A stretch of DNA of 7,192 nt from an uncultured Synergistaceae bacterium. GTDB lineage: Bacteria > Synergistota > Synergistia > Synergistales > Aminobacteriaceae. The translations under genes and the position numbers were made by a program. The stretch is from contig CALMZW010000043.1 in NCBI GenBank assembly GCA_937870605.1, forward strand, positions 1 through 7,192, given 5' to 3'. The notes below the pieces were generated by a model. The model was given only the letters and a program-made list of their open reading frames with translations, was not told the origin of the DNA and ran no database searches. The stretch's first letter is position 1. Every line of letters begins with the position of its first letter. Below are positions 1 to 4,996 of the stretch, one piece after another.

Positions 1-153
1 GACGGCAGGCTCTCCGCGTTGTGTGAAATACGACGAGAGAACGACGATAACAACATCGGCGCAGAGAGAATCCCGGATCTTTTTCAGATGATACAGGTGG
101 CCTTTGTGGAACGGATTATACTCCGCAATGACGCCGACAATCGGACCGGACAT
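1..153 (-). CDS. tmcAL: TmcAL/YlbM family tRNA(Met) cytidine acetate ligase, N-terminal fragment
   Basis: The 51 codons visible here (start ATG at 153 reading left, running off the window) give the N-terminus of a nucleotidyltransferase-fold protein. After a hydrophobic strand comes A-E-Y-N-P-F-H-K-G-H (residues 10–19). It contains the HxGH nucleotide-binding motif (His16–His19) and is close to the signature of the TmcAL/YlbM family. A second family block, Q-R-G-E-P-A, lies at residues 45–50. It is preceded by S-S-Y-F where I would expect S-G-N-F, a mild deviation. Characterised members use ATP and acetate to acetylate the wobble cytidine of elongator tRNA(Met). A GGAGAG lies about 11 nt before the ATG. 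The gene diverges from ackA, a neighbourhood I know from Firmicutes-type genomes. The family call is secure; function is by homology, since only the first eighth or so of the protein is seen. Confidence 0.9.
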   Translation of the reverse strand, partial: MSGPIVGVIAEYNPFHKGHLYHLKKIRDSLCADVVIVVLSSYFTQRGEPAV

Positions 154-187
154 TGATGGGACCACTCTCCAGAAAGGGAATGAACGT

Positions 188-216
188 ACGATACGATGAC
201 GGGACATCACCGTCAA
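188..216 (-). promoter_or_regulatory. Candidate sigma70-type promoter for tmcAL
   Basis: Read on the minus strand, TTGACG (216–211; five of six consensus bases) and TATCGT (193–188; four of six) are separated by exactly 17 bp. Transcription would start near 181 and leave a leader of about 28 nt before the tmcAL ATG. The site lies inside the 82-bp divergent gap, so its polymerase would sit just upstream of the ackA ribosome binding site. I saw no equally good plus-strand promoter for ackA in this gap or in the tmcAL 5' end. The call rests on sequence match alone. Confidence 0.45.
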
Positions 217-235
217 GGAAAAGGGAGGAAACGGT

Positions 236-1432
236 ATGAAAGTTCTTGTTCTGAATTGCGGAAGTTCGTCGCTGAAGTATCAGCTTTTCTCGATGACGAA
301 CGAAGAGGTCCTGGCGAAGGGGCTCGTCGAGAGGATCGGCATCGAAGGATCCCGGATCAAGCATTCCAAGACCGGCATGGACGCCGTAACGATCAATGCG
401 ACGATCCCGAATCACAAGGTCGCCATCCGCATGGTTCTTGACGCGCTTCTGGATGCTTCCCACGGAGTGATCTCCTCGCTCGAAGAACTGAAAGCGGTCG
501 GACACAGGGTCGTACACGGGGGAGAGAAATTCGCGGGATCGGTTCTCATAAACCATGAAGTCATCGCCGCCCTGCAGGAATGTGTCCCGCTTGCCCCATT
601 GCACAACCCCGCGAATCTCATGGGAATTGAAGCCATGACGGAAGCCCTCCCGAATATTCCGCAGGTCGGCGTCTTCGATACGGCGTTCCATCAGACGATG
701 CCCAGCCATGCGTACATGTACGGCGTTCCGTATCATTATTACGAGAAGTATCGGGTTCGCCGATACGGCTTTCACGGCACGAGCCATTACTATGTGTCGC
801 AGAGAACTGCGGAATTGCTCGGCAAGCCGGTCGATCACCTGAAAATCGTCACGTGCCATCTTGGAAACGGCAGTTCCGTAACAGCCGTCAAGAATGGACA
901 CTCCATCGATACGAGCATGGGATTCAGCCCTCTCCCGGGAGTCATTATGGGAACGAGATGCGGGGATGTCGACCCGACGCTGCTGTTTTATCTGGCCGAA
1001 CAGGAAGGCCTTGATTCCAAGGCCTTGGCGCACATCCTGAACAAGGAGAGCGGCATCCAGGGCATTTCCGGCGTGAGCAGCGATCTTCGCGACGTCGAAG
1101 AAGCCGCCGCCGCAGGCAATTCGCGGGCGAAGCTTGCCGAAGAAATGCTGTACTACGGCATCAGGAAGTATATCGGAGCCTATGCCGCCGCAATGGGCGG
1201 AATCGACGCGCTGGTCTTCACCGCAGGGATTGGAGAGAACAGCGTCGTCGCAAGGGAAAAGGTCTGCGCCGGGCTTGAGTTTCTTGGAATAAAGATCGAT
1301 GCCGAGAAGAACAAGGTCCGTGGGAAAGAGCGGATAGTCAGCTCCGACGACGCGCGTGTTTCCGTCCTTGTTGTCCCGACGAATGAGGAACTTGTCATAG
1401 CACGGGACACGAAGCGCATCATCGATCGATAG
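236..1432 (+). CDS. ackA: Acetate kinase
   Basis: This cytoplasmic enzyme interconverts acetyl phosphate plus ADP and acetate plus ATP, the ATP-yielding last step of acetate formation. The 398 residues match the usual family length of about 400 and cover the whole protein. Every active-site residue known from the Methanosarcina enzyme falls at the same number here: Asn7, Arg91 (in GHRVVHGG), Asp148 (VFDTAFHQ), His180 (YGFHGTSH), Arg241 (MGTRCGD) and Glu384 (PTNEE). The nucleotide-binding blocks HLGNGSS (208–214) and FTAGIGENS (328–336) are also intact. The ATG follows GGGAGGAA at a good distance. No phosphotransacetylase (pta) gene is adjacent, although it is the usual partner. The DUF177 gene follows after 18 bp, so ackA probably shares a transcript with DUF177 and rpmF up to the terminator at 2264. 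Acetate is the expected substrate; propionate use cannot be excluded. Confidence 0.98.
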   Translation: MKVLVLNCGSSSLKYQLFSMTNEEVLAKGLVERIGIEGSRIKHSKTGMDAVTINATIPNHKVAIRMVLDALLDASHGVISSLEELKAVGHRVVHGGEKFAGSVLINHEVIAALQECVPLAPLHNPANLMGIEAMTEALPNIPQVGVFDTAFHQTMPSHAYMYGVPYHYYEKYRVRRYGFHGTSHYYVSQRTAELLGKPVDHLKIVTCHLGNGSSVTAVKNGHSIDTSMGFSPLPGVIMGTRCGDVDPTLLFYLAEQEGLDSKALAHILNKESGIQGISGVSSDLRDVEEAAAAGNSRAKLAEEMLYYGIRKYIGAYAAAMGGIDALVFTAGIGENSVVAREKVCAGLEFLGIKIDAEKNKVRGKERIVSSDDARVSVLVVPTNEELVIARDTKRIIDR

Positions 1433-1438
1433 ACGAAT

Positions 1439-1442
1439 GGAG
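1439..1442 (+). promoter_or_regulatory. Ribosome binding site selecting the TTG start of the DUF177 gene
   Basis: GGAG ends 8 nt before TTG at 1451. The ackA stop codon (1430–1432) is the in-frame stop upstream of this reading frame, and no in-frame ATG or GTG lies between. An ATG at 1437 is in another frame and reaches a stop after 13 codons. The TTG is therefore the best-supported start. Confidence 0.6.
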
Positions 1443-1450
1443 CCCTCTTT

Positions 1451-2011
1451 TTGTTCGGAATCGATTCCTTTGTCGTGACCGTTCCGTCTGCCGAAGAACA
1501 CGAAATCCGTTTTTCGGCGGAGATTTCTGTTGCAAACGACATATCCTGTTACGGTCTTGAGTATGTTCTCGACGAACCCGTGAATGTCTCGGGTTCTCTC
1601 TCCCGACAGGAGAAAGATGTTTTTTTGAGTCTTTCCCTGAAAGGGGAGGTGCAGACGTGTTGTACGCGCTGTCTTGATCCGTTGCGTATTGCATTTGATG
1701 AGGTTTTCCTGTATCTTTTCTCAGCGAGTCAGGATATTGAACATCCTTCTGAACAGGAAGACAGCGATGTGGAATATCTGATCGTTGATGTTCCTTCTCT
1801 GGAACAAACGTTGGATATCACGGAACAGGTATGGGAAAGCCTCATATTGAGTCTTCCCCAGAATCCGAAATGCAGGGAAGAATGTCCTGGTTTGTGTCCT
1901 TTCTGCGGAAAAAAGCTCGAAAGCAGGCGGTGCGATTGCGCTGCATCACTGCAAGACGAGAAACAGACGGGTTTTTCCGTGTTGAAGGGCATGCTTACGG
2001 ACGAAAGCTGA
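1451..2011 (+). CDS. DUF177 (YceD/YlbN family) protein, rpmF partner
   Basis: A 186-residue soluble protein with the two hallmarks of DUF177. One is a central C-C-T-R-C-L-D-P block (Cys70, Cys71, Cys74) between predicted beta strands. The other is a C-terminal cysteine cluster, C-R-E-E-C-P-G-L-C-P-F-C-G (141–153) followed by C-D-C (161–163), which resembles a zinc ribbon. Between them lies an acidic stretch (about 94–107). The family sits directly before rpmF in a very wide range of bacteria. It has been linked to large ribosomal subunit/23S rRNA accumulation, but its biochemical role is not settled and nothing here resolves it. Translation appears to begin at TTG, which may lower expression; a GTG at 1472 is a less likely alternative. 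The rpmF start follows the stop by 25 bp. Confidence 0.93.
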   Translation: MFGIDSFVVTVPSAEEHEIRFSAEISVANDISCYGLEYVLDEPVNVSGSLSRQEKDVFLSLSLKGEVQTCCTRCLDPLRIAFDEVFLYLFSASQDIEHPSEQEDSDVEYLIVDVPSLEQTLDITEQVWESLILSLPQNPKCREECPGLCPFCGKKLESRRCDCAASLQDEKQTGFSVLKGMLTDES

Positions 2012-2036
2012 GTCGAACGGTAAGGGGGGAGAAACT

Positions 2037-2243
2037 ATGGCGGTCCCGAAAAGGCGTGTATCTCATTCTCGGACTCATAAGAGAAAGTCGGAGTATATCA
2101 ATAGCATCATCGGACCTCAGACGACAACGTGTCCTCACTGCGGCGAAGTGGTGATGACGTATCGCGCTTGCTCCGAGTGCGGGTACTACAGAGGCAGGAA
2201 GGTTGTGTCTGTCGCGGCGGATGCGGAAGCGAAAAAAGAATAA
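2037..2243 (+). CDS. rpmF: 50S ribosomal protein L32
   Basis: A 68-residue basic protein of normal L32 length. It starts M-A-V-P-K-R-R, the typical N-terminus, in which the initiator Met is usually removed. The basic R/H/S/T/K segment (6–18) is followed by a zinc ribbon made of C-P-H-C (32–35) and C-S-E-C (45–48). All four cysteines are present, so this is the zinc-binding (C+) form rather than the cysteine-free type. The ribosome binding site is an unusually G-rich GGGGGGAG (2024–2031) 5 nt before the ATG. The gene is last in the ackA–DUF177–rpmF unit and is followed by a strong terminator. This separates it from plsX, with which it is often co-transcribed in proteobacteria. Confidence 0.98.
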   Translation: MAVPKRRVSHSRTHKRKSEYINSIIGPQTTTCPHCGEVVMTYRACSECGYYRGRKVVSVAADAEAKKE

Positions 2244-2263
2244 CGCGTCTTTTGCGCACCGTG

Positions 2264-2295
2264 GAGGCAGAGGGTTTTCCTCTGCCTCTTTTTTT
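2264..2295 (+). terminator. Rho-independent terminator after rpmF
   Basis: A perfect 10-bp inverted repeat, GAGGCAGAGG (2264–2273) and CCTCTGCCTC (2279–2288), encloses the 5-nt loop GTTTT and runs directly into seven T residues (2289–2295). This is a near-ideal intrinsic terminator. It ends the ackA–DUF177–rpmF transcript only 11 bp before the -35 box of the fapR promoter. Confidence 0.95.
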
Positions 2296-2306
2296 GTTTC
2301 CCGGAC

Positions 2307-2335
2307 TTGACCGGGTCCAAACGAATAACTATACT
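2307..2335 (+). promoter_or_regulatory. Sigma70-type promoter for the fapR-plsX-fab operon
   Basis: TTGACC (2307–2312) and TATACT (2330–2335) each match five of six consensus bases and are separated by exactly 17 bp. Transcription would start near 2341–2343, giving a leader of about 58 nt before the fapR ATG at 2400. It is placed between the rpmF terminator and the proposed FapR operator, as expected for an autoregulated operon. Confidence 0.8.
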
Positions 2336-2345
2336 TACCAAGTAT
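2331..2345 (+). repeat. Small inverted repeat over the -10 box and transcription start
   Basis: ATACTT (2331–2336) and AAGTAT (2340–2345) are exact inverted copies around ACC. The left arm overlaps the -10 box and the right arm covers the likely start site. Its right end shares AGTATC (2341–2346) with the FapR-like palindrome (AGTATC at 2361–2366), exactly 20 bp away, about two helical turns. It could be an accessory operator, or chance in an AT-rich promoter. Confidence 0.4.
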
Positions 2346-2357
2346 CCAGACCAGTTA

Positions 2358-2374
2358 TTAGTATCAGGTGCTAA
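2358..2374 (+). promoter_or_regulatory. Probable FapR operator
   Basis: TTAGTATCAGGTGCTAA is a 17-bp imperfect palindrome with six of eight base pairs symmetric. It has the TTAG...CTAA ends and spacing of the FapR sites known from Bacillus and Staphylococcus. It lies about 16–32 bp downstream of the predicted transcription start and just before the fapR ribosome binding site. Bound repressor there would block initiation or early elongation. Because fapR is the first gene after it, this implies autoregulation and control of plsX and the fab genes. The resemblance is from memory of the consensus; binding is inferred. Confidence 0.75.
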
Positions 2375-2376
2375 AC

Positions 2377-2381
2377 GGAGG
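2377..2381 (+). promoter_or_regulatory. Shine-Dalgarno sequence of fapR, oddly spaced
   Basis: GGAGG is the only strong Shine-Dalgarno match before fapR. It lies 18 nt from the ATG at 2400, which is too far for normal use. It is 9 nt from an in-frame ATA at 2391. No in-frame ATG, GTG or TTG lies between. Out of frame, a GTG at 2384 is only 2 nt away and opens an 18-codon frame. Confidence 0.55.
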
Positions 2382-2399
2382 CGGTGCGACATAAAGAAC

Positions 2400-2960
2400 A
2401 TGAAAAAGCAGCGCCAGGACCGACTCCTGAAGTTGCTTGAGCAAAATCCGCTTGTGACGGATGAAGAATTGGCCGGGATCCTTAAATCCAGCGTCAGCAC
2501 CATCAGGCTGGACCGGGCCGTTCTTGCGATCCCGGAACTCAGGGAACGGATGCGTCGTATGGCCCAGAAGGCTTCGAGCCGATTGCGTTCGCTTAAAGAA
2601 GAGGAGATTGTCGGAGATCTTCTCGAACTTGAACCGAACCGGTGGGCTCTTTCGGCGCTTCAGACACGGAAAGACATGGCTTTTCGGCATACGGATGCGC
2701 TCTGCGACCATTATGTATATGCTCAGGCAAGTTCCATCGCCATTGCAGTCGTCGAGGCCGACTTTGTGATGATCGACTCGATGCGAGGGCAGTACAAGCA
2801 ACGGCCGAGGATCGGCGACGTCCTTCTGGCGCGGGCGAAGGTCGGAATCCATAAGGAAGACAAATATATCGTAAGCGTACGGACGAGAGTTGGAGAAAAG
2901 GAAATATTCGTTGGGCGATTTATTGCTGCGGTCATTCATTCCGGCGGGTCTTCGGAGTGA
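2400..2960 (+). CDS. fapR: FapR-type transcriptional repressor of lipid synthesis genes
   Basis: A 186-residue cytoplasmic regulator (Bacillus FapR: 188). The N-terminal winged-helix part contains V-T-D-E-E-L-A-G (19–26) and the recognition helix region S-V-S-T-I-R-L-D-R (31–39), followed by the linker helix I-P-E-L-R-E-R-M (44–51). Residues from about 70 onward form a hot-dog domain with H-Y-V-Y-A-Q-A-S-S (104–112), L-L-A-R-A-K-V (142–148) and a terminal V-G-E-K-E-I-F-V-G-R-F (164–174). In Bacillus and Staphylococcus, malonyl-CoA binds the hot-dog domain and releases the protein from DNA. Aligned without gaps to Bacillus FapR, Phe99 is kept (Phe95) but Arg106, Gly107 and Asn115 are Cys102, Asp103 and Ser111. 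ATG 2400 is the first ATG in frame. An ATA start at 2391 would add three residues and restore the Bacillus N-terminal length. Longer open sequence upstream (to a TTG at 2307) only translates the promoter. plsX follows after 24 bp. Confidence 0.92.
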   Translation: MKKQRQDRLLKLLEQNPLVTDEELAGILKSSVSTIRLDRAVLAIPELRERMRRMAQKASSRLRSLKEEEIVGDLLELEPNRWALSALQTRKDMAFRHTDALCDHYVYAQASSIAIAVVEADFVMIDSMRGQYKQRPRIGDVLLARAKVGIHKEDKYIVSVRTRVGEKEIFVGRFIAAVIHSGGSSE

Positions 2961-2984
2961 TGCGGAGGATCGAGGTGGGAAATT

Positions 2985-3986
2985 ATGCTGCTTGCAGTTG
3001 ATGCCATGGGTGGCGATAATGCGCCGCTCGAAATCTGTCGCGGAGCCATCCAGGCCTGCAATAAACACACCGGACTGGCGGTTGTTCTGGTTGGAAATAT
3101 AAACGAACTGGATCCGATTCTCGAAAAAGAGGCGTCCGTGCCTCGGGATCGCGTGCACGTCCTGCATGCGGAAGAATCCATAGCGATGGATGAACATCCC
3201 ACGATCGCCATACGCAAAAAGCGTCGCTCCAGCCTGCGGATAGCTATGGAAATGGTGCGTTCCGGAGAGGCGAAAGGGCTTGTTTCCGCCGGGAACACGG
3301 GAGCGATTGTCGCCGGCGGCGTTCTCGTCGTCGGTCGGATTCACGGAATCGACCGCCCGGGGTTTGGCGTCGCCTTGCCGACACTCCACAAGCCGACATT
3401 CCTTCTCGATGTCGGCGCGACGGTGCGATCGAAACCCATAAACCTCTATCAGTTCGCCCTGATGGGTAATGTTTATATGAAAACCATGCTTGGAGTGAAG
3501 ACTCCGAAGGTGGCGCTCCTTTCAAACGGATCTGAAGAGATCAAGGGCGATGACGTCGTCGCTGAGGCGCGTGAGCTTCTGTCCCGGAGCACGCTTAATT
3601 TTTCCGGGTATGTCGAGGGGGATGACATCCCCTACAGTCGGGCTGACGTCATCGTCTGCGACGGTTTTTCCGGGAATATGGTCCTGAAGTTCGCCGAAGG
3701 CCTGATGCATGCAGTCTATGAAATCGTTGAAGAAGAGCTGCATCACCGGCTTTTTGCGAAGATGGGCATGCTTTTTATGATTCCTATGATGAAAACCCTG
3801 TGGCGGCGTTTCAATTACGAACGATACGGCGGAACGCCGCTGCTCGGAGTCAACGGCGCCGTCGTAAAGGCGCACGGACGCTCCAAGGCGGCCGCCATTG
3901 CTTCCGCTCTTTCCGTGACAATGGATTTTGTCGAGAAGAATGGGGTTGCTCTCATTCGCGAAGAGCTGGGACAGGAGAACTCGTGA
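2985..3986 (+). CDS. plsX: Phosphate acyltransferase PlsX
   Basis: PlsX is a peripheral membrane enzyme that transfers acyl groups from acyl-ACP to inorganic phosphate. The acyl phosphate formed is used by PlsY to make lysophosphatidic acid. The 333 residues are normal length. Family blocks in order are A-V-D-A-M-G-G-D-N-A-P (4–14), S-A-G-N-T-G-A (101–107), L-L-D-V-G-A (140–145), L-L-S-N-G-S-E (178–184), D-V-I-V-C-D-G-F-S-G-N (221–231) and V-V-K-A-H-G-R-S (293–300). A hydrophobic, methionine-rich helical stretch (about 256–272) lies where PlsX proteins carry the hairpin thought to contact membrane. Compared with the consensus I recall, R-K-K-D-S-S reads R-K-K-R-R-S-S (77–83), and G-A-N-x-D reads G-A-T-V-R (144–148). 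GAGGTGG lies 7 nt before the ATG. The fabH start comes 1 bp after the stop, so the two are probably translationally coupled. Confidence 0.97.
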   Translation: MLLAVDAMGGDNAPLEICRGAIQACNKHTGLAVVLVGNINELDPILEKEASVPRDRVHVLHAEESIAMDEHPTIAIRKKRRSSLRIAMEMVRSGEAKGLVSAGNTGAIVAGGVLVVGRIHGIDRPGFGVALPTLHKPTFLLDVGATVRSKPINLYQFALMGNVYMKTMLGVKTPKVALLSNGSEEIKGDDVVAEARELLSRSTLNFSGYVEGDDIPYSRADVIVCDGFSGNMVLKFAEGLMHAVYEIVEEELHHRLFAKMGMLFMIPMMKTLWRRFNYERYGGTPLLGVNGAVVKAHGRSKAAAIASALSVTMDFVEKNGVALIREELGQENS

Positions 3987-3987
3987 A

Positions 3988-4986
3988 ATGGGAAAAATAC
4001 TCGGAAATCGGGTGACGATACGCGGATCGGGGTTTTTCGTTCCTGCTCGTGTCGTCACGAATGAAGAGTTGTCGAGGACTTTGGATACGACGGATACATG
4101 GATTCAGGAACGAACCGGAATTCGCGAGCGGCGAGTGGCTGCGGAGGACGAAAATACCAGCGATCTCGCCTTCAGGGCTGCTCAGGCTGCTCTCGAGAAT
4201 GCGGGAGTCGCTCCGTGTGACGTCGATATGATCATCGTAGCGACGAATTCTCCGGACACGCTCTTTCCGGGTGTCGCGCCCCGCGTGCAGGACATGCTCG
4301 GCGCAACGCGGGCAGGAGCGTGCGACGTCCAGTCAGGATGCACCGGAAGCGTGTATGCTCTCGCCATGGGTATCGCCGGCGTCTCTTCCGGTCTGTGGAA
4401 GAATGTCGTCGTTATCGGAGCGGAGATTATTTCGAGGATAGTCGACTGGAGCGACCGGAAGACAAGCGTTCTTTTCGGCGACGGATCGGGAGCTCTGGTG
4501 CTTGGTGAAGGCGATGAAGGACAGGGGCGGTTCGTATCCGTTGATCTGAAATCCGATGGCTCGAAGCATGATTTTATTGTTCTCCCTGCAGGGATGACGG
4601 CTATGCCGGCGTCCGAAGAGACAGTCAAGAAAGGGCTTCACTGCGTTTTCATGAAAGGGAACGATGTCTTTCGCTTTGCGAACAAAGTCCTGCCCGATTT
4701 TCTCAGGAGCTTTCTTGCGGAGGCGGACATCGGGCCGAAGGATATACAATGGTGGCTCCTGCATCAGGCCAACATGCGTATCATCGAAAGCATTCTTTCG
4801 AAGCTTGACGTGTCGCCGGACAAGGCCATCGTGAACCTTTCGCGGTATGGGAATACGTCCGCCGCTTCGATTTTCATTGCGCTCGCAGAGTTTCTTCGGA
4901 ATCAGAGTTTTGCACAGGGAGACAGAATCGTGCTCTCCGCTTTTGGGGCAGGTATGACCTATGGAGCTATTCTCTATGAAGCATGA
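3988..4986 (+). CDS. fabH: 3-oxoacyl-ACP synthase III (KAS III)
   Basis: FabH condenses an acyl-CoA primer, usually acetyl-CoA, with malonyl-ACP to begin each fatty-acid chain. The 332 residues match the family (about 310–335). The thiolase-fold catalytic triad is complete: Cys118 in Q-S-G-C-T-G, His259 in L-L-H-Q-A-N-M-R, and Asn289 in Y-G-N-T-S-A-A-S. Other landmarks are T-D-T-W-I-Q-E-R-T-G-I (35–45), the CoA-site loop of the family, and F-G-D-G-S-G-A (163–169). The ATG at 3988 is chosen over one 60 nt upstream. It has AGGAG (3973–3977) 10 nt before it, gives the usual N-terminus and avoids overlapping plsX. Primer choice (straight or branched) cannot be read with confidence. fabK follows after 10 bp. 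Confidence 0.97.
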   Translation: MGKILGNRVTIRGSGFFVPARVVTNEELSRTLDTTDTWIQERTGIRERRVAAEDENTSDLAFRAAQAALENAGVAPCDVDMIIVATNSPDTLFPGVAPRVQDMLGATRAGACDVQSGCTGSVYALAMGIAGVSSGLWKNVVVIGAEIISRIVDWSDRKTSVLFGDGSGALVLGEGDEGQGRFVSVDLKSDGSKHDFIVLPAGMTAMPASEETVKKGLHCVFMKGNDVFRFANKVLPDFLRSFLAEADIGPKDIQWWLLHQANMRIIESILSKLDVSPDKAIVNLSRYGNTSAASIFIALAEFLRNQSFAQGDRIVLSAFGAGMTYGAILYEA

Positions 4987-4996
4987 GGTGAAACCT

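Noticed and set aside
153..181. A possible ackA promoter, TTGATG (153–158) with GGGAAT (176–181)
   Set aside because: The -10 match is only three of six, and other candidates upstream in tmcAL lack a -35. The ackA promoter is left unassigned.
1421..1430. ATCGATCGAT, a perfect 10-bp palindrome at the end of ackA
   Set aside because: It lies in ackA codons, is a simple ATCG repeat with no T tract after it, and is too short for a terminator; probably chance.
116..1501. A 461-codon open frame on the minus strand opposite ackA
   Set aside because: It mirrors ackA almost end to end, has no recognisable motif, and would overlap the start of tmcAL. ackA is fully conserved in its own frame. Long antisense frames arise from the codon pattern of a GC-rich gene.
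2307..2399. An N-terminal extension of FapR starting at TTG 2307
   Set aside because: That TTG is the -35 box of the promoter, and the extension would translate the -10 box, the predicted start site and the operator. The added residues do not resemble any FapR N-terminus.
2384..2440. An 18-codon leader frame starting at GTG 2384 before and into fapR
   Set aside because: The start is only 2 nt from the Shine-Dalgarno, the peptide has no regulatory pattern such as repeated codons, and it overlaps fapR; not supported as a gene.
2364..3389. A 341-codon minus-strand open frame opposite fapR and the 5' half of plsX
   Set aside because: It lies wholly over two conserved genes, crosses the fapR operator and shows no domain or plausible composition; an antisense shadow.
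3928..3987. A 20-residue N-terminal extension of FabH starting inside plsX
   Set aside because: It would overlap the plsX coding sequence. The ATG at 3988 has a well-spaced AGGAG and gives the usual FabH N-terminus.
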